A DNA stretch of 64,000 nt, from the NCBI GenBank assembly GCA_030737875.1, contig CM060922.1:226469835-226533834 (forward strand), read 5' to 3'. The translations under genes and the position numbers were made by a program. The notes under the pieces are model-generated. The model saw only the letters and a program-made list of their open reading frames with translations. It was not told the DNA's origin and did not search any database. Of this stretch, positions 10,563 to 24,180 are shown piece by piece. Numbering within the stretch: the stretch's first letter is position 1; each line of letters begins with the position of its first letter. This DNA is from Allium sativum (taxonomy: Eukaryota; Streptophyta; Magnoliopsida; Asparagales; Amaryllidaceae).

Positions 10563-12580
10563 TCATTTGGACTTCGGAGTGGACTTCACTTTCTTGGCGG
10601 CTTTAAGTTTTTCCTTCTCCTCTTTTTCAGCCTCGGTCATTGCTTGCTTTGGTTTCTTCTTCCCTGGAACTGGAGCGTTGGTATCAATAGAAGACTTTTT
10701 AGCAAGCTCATTAGTAATCGACCTGGTTGAGAGTTTAACAAGTAACCTGGATCCGGGAGGGATTGTTGCAAGAGGTTTAACAGCCTTGGAATCTTCCTTC
10801 TCGGTTTTGGCTTTTAAAAGCATATCCTGCTTGGCCTTCATATCAGCCAAAGTCATGTCATCGACATTCCCCGAATCTCTAGTTATAACAACATCATCGT
10901 CTTCTTCATGACCATCATTTCCACCATCATCTTTCAAGGCATCAATCATATCCCCGTCTTTGGGAGTTTCGATATTAGATGGCATGGGATCTTTTTCAAC
11001 AAATTCCTCCTTATCCTTGGCTTTCTCGACAGATTTCGAGCCAATTGCCTCATCGTGCTTCTCATGGGTCTCCTTAATGGACTGGGTATCAGTGATCTCT
11101 TCTCATAGCTCAACGGCCTTTTCGGCTGGCTGTGCACCTATAGAATGAGAAATAACTGGTATTAGCTCAGGAGAAATGATATGTTCTTCAATTGTCTGAC
11201 CTATAATGTGGTGAAAGGTTGAAATAGCTCTAGCAAACTGGGGTGAAAAGGTGGAGATACCTTCAAATGATTTCTCGATAGGGGTAGCAAAAGTCTCTGG
11301 TGTCGCTTCAAGAATAGGAGACAAAAGGGATGCCTTAGGGATTCCCGGATTCTCCGGGTCATATCCCTCCGTTACGGTATCTCCGGAGACAGTAGAAGAA
11401 GAACTAGTTTCAAGAACATTTTTTCCTTTAGCCTGACGTTTCTCTTCTTCCATAGCCGCAGCAATGAGTCTGCGTCCTTCAGCCAAGCGTGTCGGTTCTT
11501 CACCCTTCATAAGTTCGTTTTCACCAATGGAGTCCACCTTAAGCTCTTTCTTCTCCCATTCAATGATTTGGTCCTACACATAAACCAAGGTTGTCAGATA
11601 ATCTTCGATCCAAGCAATGTCCCGATGACGGATCACTTGGGCAAAGAATTCTATCATTAACTCACCGTAACCATCCAATTCCTTTTGGGCCACAGAAAGC
11701 TGTTTGTGGGCCTCTTCGGCAGATTTAAAGGCAATGATCGCATTCCCTTCGGCCAATACCGATCTGGATTCAGCTTCCATTAGTTTGGCTTCCGATTTAG
11801 CATTCCATTTTGCCAAGTCAGTATTTTTCTTTACCAACTCAGCTTTCTCTTCTTCAAGAGTAGTGCAAGCCAATTGTGCTTTAACACCCTCAGATTTGGC
11901 ATCCTCGGCTTGCTTCTTTAGATCTAAGCGTTCTTTGCTATGAGATTCCAATAAAGTGTGATAACGCCTTTGTAGCTCCTCATGTTGTTTCTTGTAGTTG
12001 TCATCATCCCATTGAGCAAGAGCAAGCTGAGCCTGTGCGTTTTCCAAATCTTTCTCTGAATTTTTCAAGATGCTTTCGTCACAATCGTCCATTTCCTTCA
12101 TGTGATCAATACCAGTGATTAAGTCTCGAATAATTTTAGAAATATTGCTAGAATATTTATATATCTCCGTATATTGCCTATCTACTAAGTCTATCTTTAC
12201 TTTAACATCATCCACCCACTTTGAATGAATAGGCTCAAGTGTAGGGACAAACTGTAGATGATCAAAATAATGATCTGGAAATTGTTTCCTCAAATATGCT
12301 AGTTTTTCTTTGTTCTCAAAATCGAGCGACATGGATTTGGATATGGATAACTTGACATTTCTTCGCTTGGCAGGTACAATGGATATTTCATCTTTGCCTG
12401 ACCTTTTCCCAGAAACTTTACATTTATCTTGCGAATCAGCATGCTTCAATGGTGGCTTCTCTTGACCATGCTTCTCTTTAGGAGGAGTAGGAACTTTGGA
12501 ATGTGGTTTTTTCCCCTCAAGACGATCTTGGTAGCTCTTATGCTTGTCCAAAGGAGACCGACGGGGAGAATGGGAGTGCG
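10563..12580 (-). pseudogene. Tat 1 antisense ORF, C-terminal part (coiled coil and charged tail)
   Basis: One minus-strand frame runs from the B insertion point (12580) to a stop at 10563. It holds about 672 codons with only two internal stops (TAG 11574-11576, TGA 11103-11105). It starts with an Arg/Ser-rich patch (HSPRRSPLDKHKSYQDR), then a Lys-rich section, then a long heptad-type coiled coil about 12090-11640 (for example LENAQAQLALAQ, LKKQAEDAKSEG, TTLEEEKAELVKK). An acidic Ser/Thr/Pro-rich middle and a Lys-rich end (KLKAAKKVKSTPKSK) follow. Tat/Grande-type elements are known to carry antisense ORFs here; their role is unknown. Its first part is at 34334-35797 and 47063-47255. The minus-strand frame running 3' of 12580 into LTR B is not part of the gene. 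Confidence 0.8.
12576..12580. repeat. Target site duplication of element B, left copy (GTGCG)
   Basis: GTGCG directly before the B terminus TGTAAAG at 12581 repeats at 34329-34333 directly after the other terminus. Confidence 0.88.
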
Positions 12581-15500
12581 TGTAAAGACCCATAACTTCC
12601 CCGGTGAGGAAAGCACGGATAGTTTGAGAACAAGCCACAACAGAACGCAGACTGGAGAACATTTCATTGTATATTACAACAATTCCATCAGAATACAAGA
12701 ATATACAGAGCATGAATGAATATTACACAGAAATATCAGAGATTTAAATTACATTTAAATACATAGCAGCGGAAAATAATACAAAATACAACTGAAGGAG
12801 ATATACGGATATAAAGCTTTCCGGATATCGTTCCAGCTGTAAACAAGGATCCTGTGAATACAAATCTGCAAAACCAAAACTACTAGCTGCCTGTGTCAAA
12901 ATAGGGGCACCCAGAGTTTCGGTTAAAACAATAAACTCCAGGTCAGTCATGGGACTGGTGTGAGGACTAAAACAGTTATTAATCTTTGTTTTAAAGTTAG
13001 GTAAATCAAGGGACCACGCCGTATAACACGGAATGGGTTTCCTCCCAAGAATACCAGTGCCTAAAACAAACAACGCAATGCTAACTAAAGAAAAATGAAG
13101 CTATTATAAGACCCAGTTCCCATCACACAATGCAACGCAAGCCGGAGGATAGGGTTTTTACCTTATAATAGCCAAGAATGCTTGATACGTTTAAAACAAA
13201 TCATTTGATACTATTATAAGTTCATAGTGTATAAAACAACTTCAAATCATAAGTATCAATCGTAGACGGCATAAGCGCCCCATCCCACTATGTCGCTATA
13301 CTAGGCTCTACAAATAAAACCGCAAAGTCACGTATTTGGAAGTTGGGTTATCATTTATGGTATGAACCGAGGCAAAAGATAGTCCTCACTGATTCGAGAC
13401 TCTATAGCCCGAGCCTCAGGCAAGTACTCAGTCAAGCCTCGGAGCGACAGGGTCGGTCCACCGATGTGGATTGAAATTCCTGAACATTGCGTTTCCCCGC
13501 CTTATGGGGCGTAAGTGAGCCAACGAATGACTCCATCGGACCCGTATCGTCCGATCAAACCGAGGCGCCTCGCAACAGCAACAACCACATAATTCAAACT
13601 TGTCAGGGCGTGTAAAACCACTGACGCCACTTCTAACTAGAAAGAAACGCATGTCCTCCCTGAGGTCCGTCTCCCGTTTTTGGTTCACACCGGGTGTGAA
13701 ACTCGCGATGTAACGTTACACAAAGCTACGCCACAAAGGCCGTGCTTTGATCATCAACCACAAGACTTTGCTTTTCAATAGAAGCCTTGATCCATTTGCC
13801 ACTATGGCATGCCACACAGGCAATTCATTCCATGCGATGGATATCCATCAATATATAACCCCTGAGCTCGTACGTCTCAGAGAAGGGCGTTAAGCAAGAG
13901 AATAAAATCTCCGCCGCCAAACAGATAAATATTTAATAGAAATCAATCACACAGACTGAAATCCAATGTCAGACACATAGTCCATTTACAAGTTCGTTCT
14001 GGGTCTGAACGAAACCGGAGGCACCTAGTATCCTGCATATCCATCGATCTCCAAGCACGTCTGGACGATTACCAACCGTTTCCATCTTCTTGGGTGTACA
14101 GCCCAATCAAGATCATCAGTAATCACCCAAACGACGTGAAGATCTCCGGTCTTCAACCATCGTCTTCATCTTCGACTAATCGTCGAATCAGTTATTCAGA
14201 ATGGGATAAACCCGGTCTTTCCGAATAACTCGCGTATACTTTAAATAAGTGTAACACAAACACAACATACGCCTCATTCCAATTCATCTGTCACTAACCA
14301 TATATTAACAAGAGAATAATTTCCCAAATATTAACCCCGAAGGCCGAAACCAACATCAGATCAATATCCAGAAAACCATTCTGCTTAGCTAACCGACAGT
14401 TAGTTTCTAAATTTCACATTCATAGGGAAAGGTTCCCATTAATTTTATCAAAGATAAATTCCTTGAATTTATTCTTCAATCTTATTTTGAATTTCGATTC
14501 AACTAGTCGGGATTAACGAACCTTACCGAAGTAATCATTTGTTTTAATTTCCCAATCCCAACCTATTCATCCCATGAAGTAAAACTGGTAATACTTCTTA
14601 TCTAACACCACTGTGTTATCGGTAAATTCAATTACCATTTCACGTTCAAATCTAATTAAAGATTTAACTATCGGCTGGAGAAAAACTGGTGATACTCCAT
14701 TCTCGATATTTTCAATCTAATTAAAGATTCATTAAAACTCCATTTAGTTTTAATCTTTAACTGGGTTAAAGAATCAGTGTCATTTAAAACACGGTTCACG
14801 ATAAACCTAAAATCACATCACATTTCAATCAGTCCCTAACCGTAAATTAGCAAGTGAGCAATTCCCAAAATATTAACCCCAAAGGCCGAAACCAACATCA
14901 GATCAATACCCCAGAAACCATTCAAATTAACTAATGTCTAGTTAGTTTCTGATTTCCTTAACTTCTTTGGGTCTAAGAACAGTATTGTTGAAGATACCGT
15001 TCACGACAACCCGAAATCTCATTCCATTAATTATCGGGTTAAAGAACAAGTGTTATTTAAAACACTGTTCACGATAAACCCAAAAATCAATATCAATTCA
15101 ATTCCAATTAAATATTATTTAATTGGTACACTTCATTAAATCTAAATCAAAGATTTAATCTTTTCTCAACTGGGCTTAAGAACAGTGTTAATGAAGACAC
15201 CATTCACGACAAACCCAAATCACATTTGATATTAAATACAAGGCTCTGAATAGGAAATATACCGCCTTATATTCAATATCAAATTCTATGACCAACAAAT
15301 ATTGTATTGGAAATAACGATATAAATATATCTTTCAAATTTCCATAACAATACCTGTATAATCACGAAATCCAACATCGAAATAATCCAAAGACAATTTC
15401 GATTCAAATCCATTCCAATTCAATTATTGGAAATTCTGGTTACTTTTAAAACCCTTTTCAAATCCAATTTATTTATTTAAAAATAAATAGAATTTTAATT

Positions 15501-16879
15501 CTAGTTCAAAACTAGTTCATTTCGATAAAAAACTATTTTTATCTTTTCAAATATGGAGTTTTTCATCCCGATTCTTCCCAAATCATTTCTTATGATTTTA
15601 AACAAATTATTGATATTTTTAGTAATTTTATCAAGGCCCGTACAGTCGATTTCCATCAACGGCCATCGAACTGCACTTATAACGACCTTTTCCAAATTTG
15701 ATTTGGACATAATTCCAAATCCAACCGTTAGATTTCAAATTTCTAATATTCGTTAGAAAGCTCTTTTCGATACGAACCCAACGGTTCTAGTTTCAGGAGA
15801 ATCCGACGGTCGGATCTCCCGCAATATCCGTTCGAAGTCAATGGTCGAAATTCGTGAATTACCGTGGCGCGGCGCATTCTATTCAGGCCATTATATTATA
15901 TATATGATATATATAAAATATACTTCGTCGATTTCCTTTTAAAACGTATTTTATAAACCGTTTTAAATTCGTTTTCAAAACGATTTCAACTTCTTTTCAA
16001 ATTCAAATCGAAATTGAATTTTTTTCCTTATAAGTTCGATTTAAATTCATTTCAAATTAATTTCAATTCAAATTATTTCTAATTCAATTTCAATTCATTT
16101 TCAATTCAATTCAATTTCAATTCGAATTCATTTCTATTCGATTTCAATTCGAATTCATTTCTATTCAGTTTCAGTTCGAATTTCAATTCTTTTCAAAATA
16201 TCAGATTTTGAAATCACTTTCGATATTCATTATAAAATGAATAAAATCGATATAAATATCGTTCACGTCAAAATGGGGTCAATCTAATCAACACGGCTTC
16301 ATATATTTCTATTTTCAAATATTCTATTTCCAATATTCTATTTCCAATATTTCTTTTTCAAATATTTCTATTTCAAAACTGGAATGAGGCCCAATCAATT
16401 ACCATATAATGTTAATTATAAGGATTTTCTACAACACTTGTATACAATAACAACGATGAATAATCAACCATCATCCAAAGTGCATTCTACACTGTATAAG
16501 CATCAAATATAAATATTTAATGCTTATAACAATCTGTCAATCAATCGATCGACATACGACTAATTATTGGGATTAGTGTATGTCATCTATCACCCCAATA
16601 CCCGTATGGGGTTTTCAAACAATCAAACACATATTTTATTTGTGCAGTTGGGCGATGTGTAAAATTTATCGACCCAATCAATATCAGTCAAATGTGTGTA
16701 TATAAATAAATCATTCTATTTGTTTATATTAATTTATTTTATTTCATATATACGTTAAAAATTCTATTTTTAACTATAAAAATATTTTTAACTATATAAA
16801 TATTTTAGTTCATTTCACATCACATCACACAATAAACTTCACATCAAAATCAAACAAACAAGCATACAAGCCGTCCATG
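12581..16879 (-). mobile_element. LTR B-X, 3' LTR of element B truncated at its 5' side
   Basis: It matches 16888-32205 (without C) in order and at high identity, 4299 versus 4296 bp. It lacks the first ~2.1 kb of the LTR (the part matching 32206-34328) and ends at CCGTCCATG (16879). An inner direct duplication is visible: 14325-14415 (AACCCCGAAGGCCGAAACC onward) and 14872-14955 share sequence. Several AT-rich runs follow near 15900-16350. No gene is present; short frames inside are shared with the other copy because they are LTR. Confidence 0.82.
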
Positions 16880-16887
16880 TGAGTAAA
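16880..16887. other. 8-bp filler at the LTR X / LTR Y junction
   Basis: TGAGTAAA lies between the last base shared with Y (16879) and the Y terminus TGTAAAG (16888). It matches neither LTR at this place and no primer site. It looks like filler at a deletion join. Confidence 0.6.
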
Positions 16888-19634
16888 TGTAAAGACCCGT
16901 AACTTTCCCGGTGAGGAAAGCGCGGATAGTTTGAGAACAAGCCACAACGGAACGCAGACGGGAGAACATTTCATTGTATATTACAACAATTCCATCAGAA
17001 TACAAGAATATAGAGAGCATGAATGAATATTACATAGAAATATCATAGATTTAAATTACATTAAAATACATAGTAGCGGAAAATAATACAAAATACAACT
17101 GAAAGAGATATACGGATACAAAGCTTTCTGGATATCGTTCCAGCTGTAAACAAGGATCCTGTGAATATAAATCTGCAAAACCAAAACTACTAGCTGCCCG
17201 TGTCAAAATAGGGGCACCCAGAGTTTAGGTTAAAACAATAAACTCCAGGTCAGTCATGGGACTGTTGTGAGGACTAAAACAGTTATTAATCTTTATTTTA
17301 AAGTTAGGTAAATCAAGGGACCACGCCGTATAACACGGAACGGGTTTCCTCCCTAGAATACTAGTGCCTAAAACAAACAACGCAATGCTAAATAAAGAAA
17401 AATGGAGCTATTATAAGACCCATTTCCCATCACACAATGCAACGCAAGCCGGAGGATAGGGATTTTACCTTATAATAGCCAAGAATGCTTGATACATTTA
17501 AAAAAAAATCATTTGATATTATTATAAGTTCAAAGTGTATAAAACAACTTCAAATCATATGTATCAATCGTAGACGGCATAAGTGCCCCCATCCCTCCAT
17601 GTCGCCATACTAGGCTCTACAAATAAAACCGCAAAGTCACGTATTTGGAAGTTGGGTTATCATTTATGGTATGAACCGAGGCAAAATATGGTCCTCATTG
17701 ATTCGAGACTCTCTAGCCCGAGCCTCAGGCAAGTACTCAGTCAAGCCTTGGAGCGACAGGGCCGGTCCACCGATGTGGATTAAAATTCCTAAACACTGCG
17801 TTTCCCCGCCCTATGGGGCGTACGTGAGCCAACGAATGACTCCATCGGACCCGGATCGTCCGATCAAACCGAGGCGCCTTGCAACAGCAACAACCACATA
17901 AGTCAAACTCGTCAGAGCGTGTAAAACCACTGATGCCACTTCTAACTAGAAAGAAACGCATGTCCTCCCTGAGGTCCGTCTCCCGTTTTTGGTTCACACC
18001 GGGTGTGAAACTCGCAAAGTAAACGTTACACAAAGCTACGCCACAAATGCCGCACTTTGATCATCAAACACAAGACTTTGCTTTTCAATAGAAGCCTTGA
18101 TCCATTTGCCACTATGGCATGCCACACAGGCAATTCATTCCATGCGATGGATATCCATCAATATATAACCCTTGAGCTCGTACGTCTCAGAGAAGGGCGT
18201 TAGGCAAGAGAATAAATTCTCCGCCGCCAAACAGATATATATTTAATAGAAATCAATCACACAGACTGAAATCCAATATCAGACACATAGTCCATTTACA
18301 AGTTCATTCTGGGTCTGAACGAAACCGGAGGCACCTAATACCCCGCATATCCATCGATCTCCAAGCACGTCTGGACGATTACCAACTGTTTCCATCTTCT
18401 TGGGTGTACAGCCCAATCAAGATCATCAGTAATCACCCAAATGACGTGAAGATCTCCGGTCTTCAACCATCATCTTCATCTTCGACTAATCGTCGAATCA
18501 GTTATTCAGAATGGGATAAACCCGGTCTTTCTGAATAACTCGCGTATACTTTAAATAAGTGTTACACAAATACAACATACGTCTCATTCCAATTCATCAG
18601 TCACTAACCGTAAATTAATAAGAGAATAATTTCCCAAATATTAACCCCGAAGGCCGAAACCAACATCAGATCAATATCCAGAAAACCATTCTGCTTAGCT
18701 AACCGACAGTTAGTTTCTAAATTTCACAATCATAGGGAAAGGTTCCCATTAGTTTTATCAAAGGTAAATTCCTTGAGTTTATTCTTCAATCTTCTTTTGA
18801 ATTTCGATTCAACTAGTCGGGATTAACGAACCTTACCGAAGTAATCATTTGTTTTAATTTCCCAATCCCAACCTATTCATCCCATGAAGTAAAACTGGTA
18901 ATAATTCATATCTAACACCACGATGTTATCGGTAAATTCAATTACCATTTCACATTCAAATCTAATTAAAGATTTAACTATCGCCTGGAGCAAAACTGGT
19001 GATACTCCATTCTCGATCTTTTCAACCTAATTAAAGATTCATTAAAACCCCATTTAGTTATAATCTTTAACTGGGTTAAAGAATCAGTGTCATTTAAAAC
19101 ACGGTTCACGATAAACCCAAAATCACATCACATTTCAATCAGTCCCTAACCGTAAATTAGCAAGTGAGCAATTCCCAAAATATTAACCCGAAGACCGAAA
19201 CCAACATCAGATCAATACCCCAGAAACCATTCAACTTAACTAATCTCCAGTTAGTTTCTGATTTCCTTAACTCCTTTGGGTCTAAGAACAGTATTGTTGA
19301 AGATACCGTTCACGACAACCCAAAATCACATTCCATTAATTATCGGGTTAAAGATCAAGTGTTATTTAAAACACTGTTCACGATAAACCCAAAAATCAAT
19401 ATCAATTCAATTCCAATTAAATATTATTTAATTGGTACACTTTGTTAAATCTAAATAAAAAGATTTAATCTTTTCTCAACTGGGCTTAAGAACAGTGTTA
19501 ATGAAGACACCATTCACGACAAACCCAAATCACATTTGATATTAAATACAAGGCTCTGAATAGAAAATATACCGGCTTATATTCAATATCAAATTCTATG
19601 ACCAACAAATATTCTATTGGAAATAACGATATAA

Positions 19635-19639
19635 ATATA
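19635..19639. repeat. Target site duplication of element C, left copy (ATATA)
   Basis: ATATA before the C terminus repeats at 30657-30661. The uninterrupted LTR copy X shows the site once (15331-15345). Confidence 0.88.
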
Positions 19640-22600
19640 TGTAACAACCCGTATTTTCAATAACCTGTTATAACATAAATGGAGGCAGAATTAAACTGTA
19701 AAATCTGAATCAAGGGAAACGGGCTATGCCATTGCGTTTGTCTCGGAAAAATACGCGAAATAGAGTCCAAGTTTTCGAAAATCGGAGTCCGCATGACCAA
19801 GATATGGCCTCGCGAAGTTTCACGAAAAATTTCCAAATTAAAGTATACTTAATTAAGTGAAATGGGTTGCGCAGAGAAATATATATATATTGATATATAT
19901 ATATATATATATATAAAATTGAAAATTAAATAAATAAATATGCAAAAATGTTCAAAACAGCGAATTGGGAGAGGGGAATAACTGAACCGGCCGATTTTTG
20001 AGGTCGACCCGAGCCTGCTGGGTCGACTAGGGGTTAATCCAGGGTGTTTGGCTGTCAACCCGTGGGCCGATTCGCTCAAATGCAGATTTTGCATTTGGAT
20101 GGTTCTCATGGTTCATCTTTAATCTAAAGGCCCTAGATGGTTCCTACACTTGACTTCTTCCCCAAGACATGCTTTGATGGCTTGGATTGAATCTAGGTTT
20201 AATCCTATGGCCTAAAACACTTGCCTAATCTATAAATAAGACCCTAACCTATCCTAAATCCTCATTATTCATTCATGCAACTAAACTATGGCAAAAATTT
20301 ACCTCTCATGGCCTCCACTCTCTTCATAAAATTTCTAAATGGTTTCTATGAGAGATTTTCCATGCATACAAGTGTTTTCAAGCTTGTATGAGTGTCATTA
20401 GCTTGCATTCAAGTCAATTTTCTATCTTTGCATAATAAAGTAAGGGTTTTGATCATTTTGGCTCAAGGGTTTTTATGCTAGAGCTTGCATTTTGGGTCTA
20501 TTTGATTGCATAAGGACTTTGTCATATCTTTTGTGCCTTCATAGCAATGTAAGCCCTTTCCCTACTCTTAGATATTAACTATGAAGTTAAATGTTCATGT
20601 TGCAAGTTTGGGTTTGATCATTGAGTATGATACATGCTATCATGTCATGCAAGTTTATGAAGTCATTATCTTGATCTTGTGAGCTAAAAGATACAACCTT
20701 TATGTTGAAATGTTGCATTTGGCAACATGAGAACCCTCATAACCTTTATGTCAACTTGCATATGAAGTCATAACCCTTATATGATGATATATGCGAGTTA
20801 CTAGTCATCATTCCATATCTTTTGTCACCATGATTCGCTTACGTGCCAAGTTTGGGTTTATGCATGTTTTGAGGCTTAAGAATGTAACATGCAAGTTAAT
20901 GAACACATTTGTGCCTCATTTGCCACCATGATTAACTTGTGGCTTAATATCCATTTTTGTCATGCCTTTGCCAAGTCTCTTCTTTTAATCCATTATGTTG
21001 TCGCGAACGTATATGCGAGTTTAAAAGCGTTGGGTTATGTTATGGGTAATTTCTAATGACATGAAAATACAACTTGAAAACATGACTTGAAATATAACAT
21101 GGAAGTTGACATGTAAGTATGCATAAAAACATAAGCTTGGGAATTTACCTATTAAGTTAGGTCTACCCTTTGGGAATTTACCTATTAAGTTAGGTCTACC
21201 CAAATGCTTGAAAACTTGTAACATGTTTTGGGAAACATGATGGACATGACACTTAGATAATATAAGTGTGGCCAACTCGAGGTTGGGTTGAGTTTGCAAC
21301 ATAAAACTACCCGGAACCGACCGGCCTAACTAGTAGTTGCAAACAATAGGACCCAATGTGAGAAGTTGGTCATGTTGTGCTTGAACCCGAGGTTAGACCA
21401 AGTTGTGGTGTAAAGCTACCCGGAACCGACCGGCTTAACTAGTAACCACAACAAAGTCTAATGTGAGAGGTGAAGGTGCATTAAGTAATTAATGCCACAT
21501 GATAGGGTTAAGTTAATTTGAATAATGACTCTTAACCAAATATGACATGGACAAATGGGTTAAGTAATTTGATTAGGCTAATGATACTTAACAAAACATG
21601 ACAAGGTTGGGTAGGTTAAGTAACTTGATTTGCCTAATGACACTTAACCATTTTTATATGACTAGTGGATGGGGTTTAGTTAACCAACACTTAATCAATC
21701 CAACGCGATAACTTGGTAAGGTTAAGTAAGTTTTCTTAATGGCGCTTAACCGAAAAATACGGTTAACGAATGGGGTTAAGATTAGACTCAACTAGTCTAA
21801 ACATGGAAATCGGATGGGGTTAAGTTAGCCTAGACTTAATTAATCCCACTTGGTAGTTTAATGGGGTTAAGATAAACACTTAACTAATCTAAACATGATG
21901 AATTGATGTGGTTAAGTGACCTATACTTAACCAATCTAACTCGTGAATTTATTGAGGTTAAGTTAACCTATACTTAACTAATCTAACGTGAAAACATGAT
22001 AAGGCTAAGTCACGAATCGCTTGAATACACTTGACCAATTTGACTGAGTAAATTGATAGGGTCAAGTTAATATATACTTAACCAATCTAGAATGATAATT
22101 GGACGAGGTTAAGTCGTGAATTGCTTAATACATACTTAACCAACGTGAGCATGGTTTGTAGGGTTAAGTCCTGGACTTGGATACTTAGCCAATTTTGACA
22201 TGATTTGAAGACGGGTTAAGTCTTGGACTTGGATACTTAGCCAATTTTGACATGATTGGTAGACGGGTTAAGTCATGAACTTAAGTGACACTTAATCCAT
22301 TATGTAAACCCTAGTTCTGAGGATAGGGGATAACCGTAGTTAACAAGGATAACGGGAATAAGGCTAAGTGGTAAACCTTAGTTGAGGAATAACTAAGTAA
22401 TGATTCTTAGTCAAGGAAATTTAGACCAGTTCATAGATAGATGAGTAACCTGATACGGTAGGTCATCGTTTAAGTATACGAGTAGGAGCAAGTATCTGAT
22501 TTAGATAAAGGCTCCAGCGAACTGGGTAACGAAGCAGCGGCTTTGGGGAACGTGAGGGTATTCTTGGTATCCCTCTATGAGCTGCCAGGTGATTATACTA

Positions 22601-24165
22601 GGCTCATGAGAGGTTAAGGTCTGCGTTAGAAGAACCAAGAGTATGCCTTGGTTGCTAGGAGAGCGACCTAAACACGGGGATGGATAGGGGATAGTCGACG
22701 ATACACGGTCGTACCCTAGATAGCATTTCGTCAGACTACCTACCATCTTTGGTCAAGCGTGTACGTACGGAAAGACAGAGAACACCCAAAAGACCATAAT
22801 CGCTATCTAATTATGGTTGCGGTTGGGCTAGATTGTGGGTTGGCCAGTAGTGTGTTCTCATACAGGATTTATCCTGTCTTGTCTTTCACTAGTTGAGGGA
22901 GGGGTCACGTGGGACCATAGCCACGTATAGAAAAACAGACCTTAGCATCTGCATCGGCAGATAAATCGAAAGCTCCCGACCGAGTCCTGTATTTCCTGGT
23001 CTGCCCTGTGACAGGACTCGGGTGGCACGATGTGATACATGTGCATACAGTCATGGAAAAACGATTCATGATGAATGCATGGGAAAAAGGGCGCGGTTGA
23101 CGGTTAGCGTAAATCCTAGTGGCCCTAGGTGGTTGAACCAAAACCGAGATACGAAAACGTGCAATAGGTAAGCGTAATCCCTAGTAGCCCTAGGTAGCAT
23201 AAGTCCTAGTTGTACAAACGATAATTCAGGTTGGGAGACCCTAGCTAGGTTTAGGGTAACAGTCCAAACCGATCTTAAGGATCATGGAACTATGTTAAAG
23301 TAATGTAGAATCTCATGGGAAAGCCCGTATGGTCTACGGCAAGGGACTGAACATTTACATGGAATAAAACATACAAGTTGAGTAACCTATATATGCAATA
23401 TATTAGGTTGACATGGACCATTACACGACTTTTGAGTGAGGGTCATTCTTGGTTAACACATGATACGGTGGGGATACTAGTACGGTAGGTGCAGAGCTAA
23501 AATGCAGGATAGATATCATGGGACGTTATACGTGATAGATATCTTGGGGATATTATACTTGATAGAAACCTGACGATGTGATACCTTGTTTTATCTTGAC
23601 ATCGTAATTTATCATGACACCTTAGTTTATCTGAGTTCAGTAGTTCATCCTGTTATTTTGATTTAGCTTATCTATCTTGTCATCATGCTTATGTTCATCT
23701 CAGTTTCTCATGTCAGTTAACTTTACTAGTTTTTATGCTAATAGTAGATAGGGCTTACTCAGTCTTTTTGACTGACCCGTTTTGTTTCGCCTCTTTTCTT
23801 CCTTTCCCCCCCCCCCCCCCCAGGTTACAGGGAGGAAATACTGTTGTTTAGTTCGGACTTCTTCTGCTTGAAGGTCATCATGGATGGCTTGGACTTTTCT
23901 TGGCTAATGGCTACTTTACTGTTTTTACTTGGGGAATAATTTATAAAAATGTCTTTATGCTTCTTTACTATTGCAAGACAGGTTTTGATGTACTCTGATG
24001 TAAAAGGCTTTAGACCTTATTTATTCATGTTATGAAAGTTTGATTTTACTTCCGCTATTTTTATATGTTCTGTCTTGTGATATTTTTGTGCATGTTTACC
24101 AATAATGCCCCTCTAAAGCTAGTGCATTCCCTTGCGAGTGACCCTAGCGGAGGCGGGGTGTTACA
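19640..24165 (+). mobile_element. 5' LTR of element C (4526 bp)
   Basis: TGTAACAACC...GTGTTACA. It contains an (AT)n run near 19881-19915, a likely TATA region CTATAAATAAG at 20229-20240, and two copies of a 30-bp GGGAATTTACC block (21138-21203). Two copies of a CCGGAACCGACCGG module follow (near 21310 and 21420), then an array of GGTTAAGT/ACTTAACC motifs (21480-22290) and a C-run at 23807-23821. No coding sequence is supported. Confidence 0.9.
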
Positions 24166-24167
24166 CG

Positions 24168-24180
24168 TGGTATCAGAGCA
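24168..24180 (+). promoter_or_regulatory. Primer binding site of element C
   Basis: TGGTATCAGAGCA lies two bases after the 5' LTR end; tRNA-iMet type. Confidence 0.9.

Noticed and set aside
10447..10911. Plus-strand frame of 154 codons
   Set aside because: It is the shadow of the antisense ORF on the other strand; it has low-complexity Ser/Phe content and no family pattern.
12430..12719. Frames running across 12581 into the B LTR
   Set aside because: They cross a retrotransposon insertion border marked by a target duplication, so the 3' part is LTR sequence, not gene.
19849..23141. Minus-strand frames in the C LTR (and copies at 26208-29629)
   Set aside because: Both LTR copies carry them because the LTR is duplicated; they match no family and include AT microsatellite.
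23807..23821. C-run as a functional element (also 30296-30312)
   Set aside because: Homopolymer length differs between the two LTRs and is prone to sequencing error; no further signal around it.
24168..24180. tRNA gene fragment
   Set aside because: The TGGTATCAGAGC matches are primer sites complementary to the tRNA 3' end; no cloverleaf is present.
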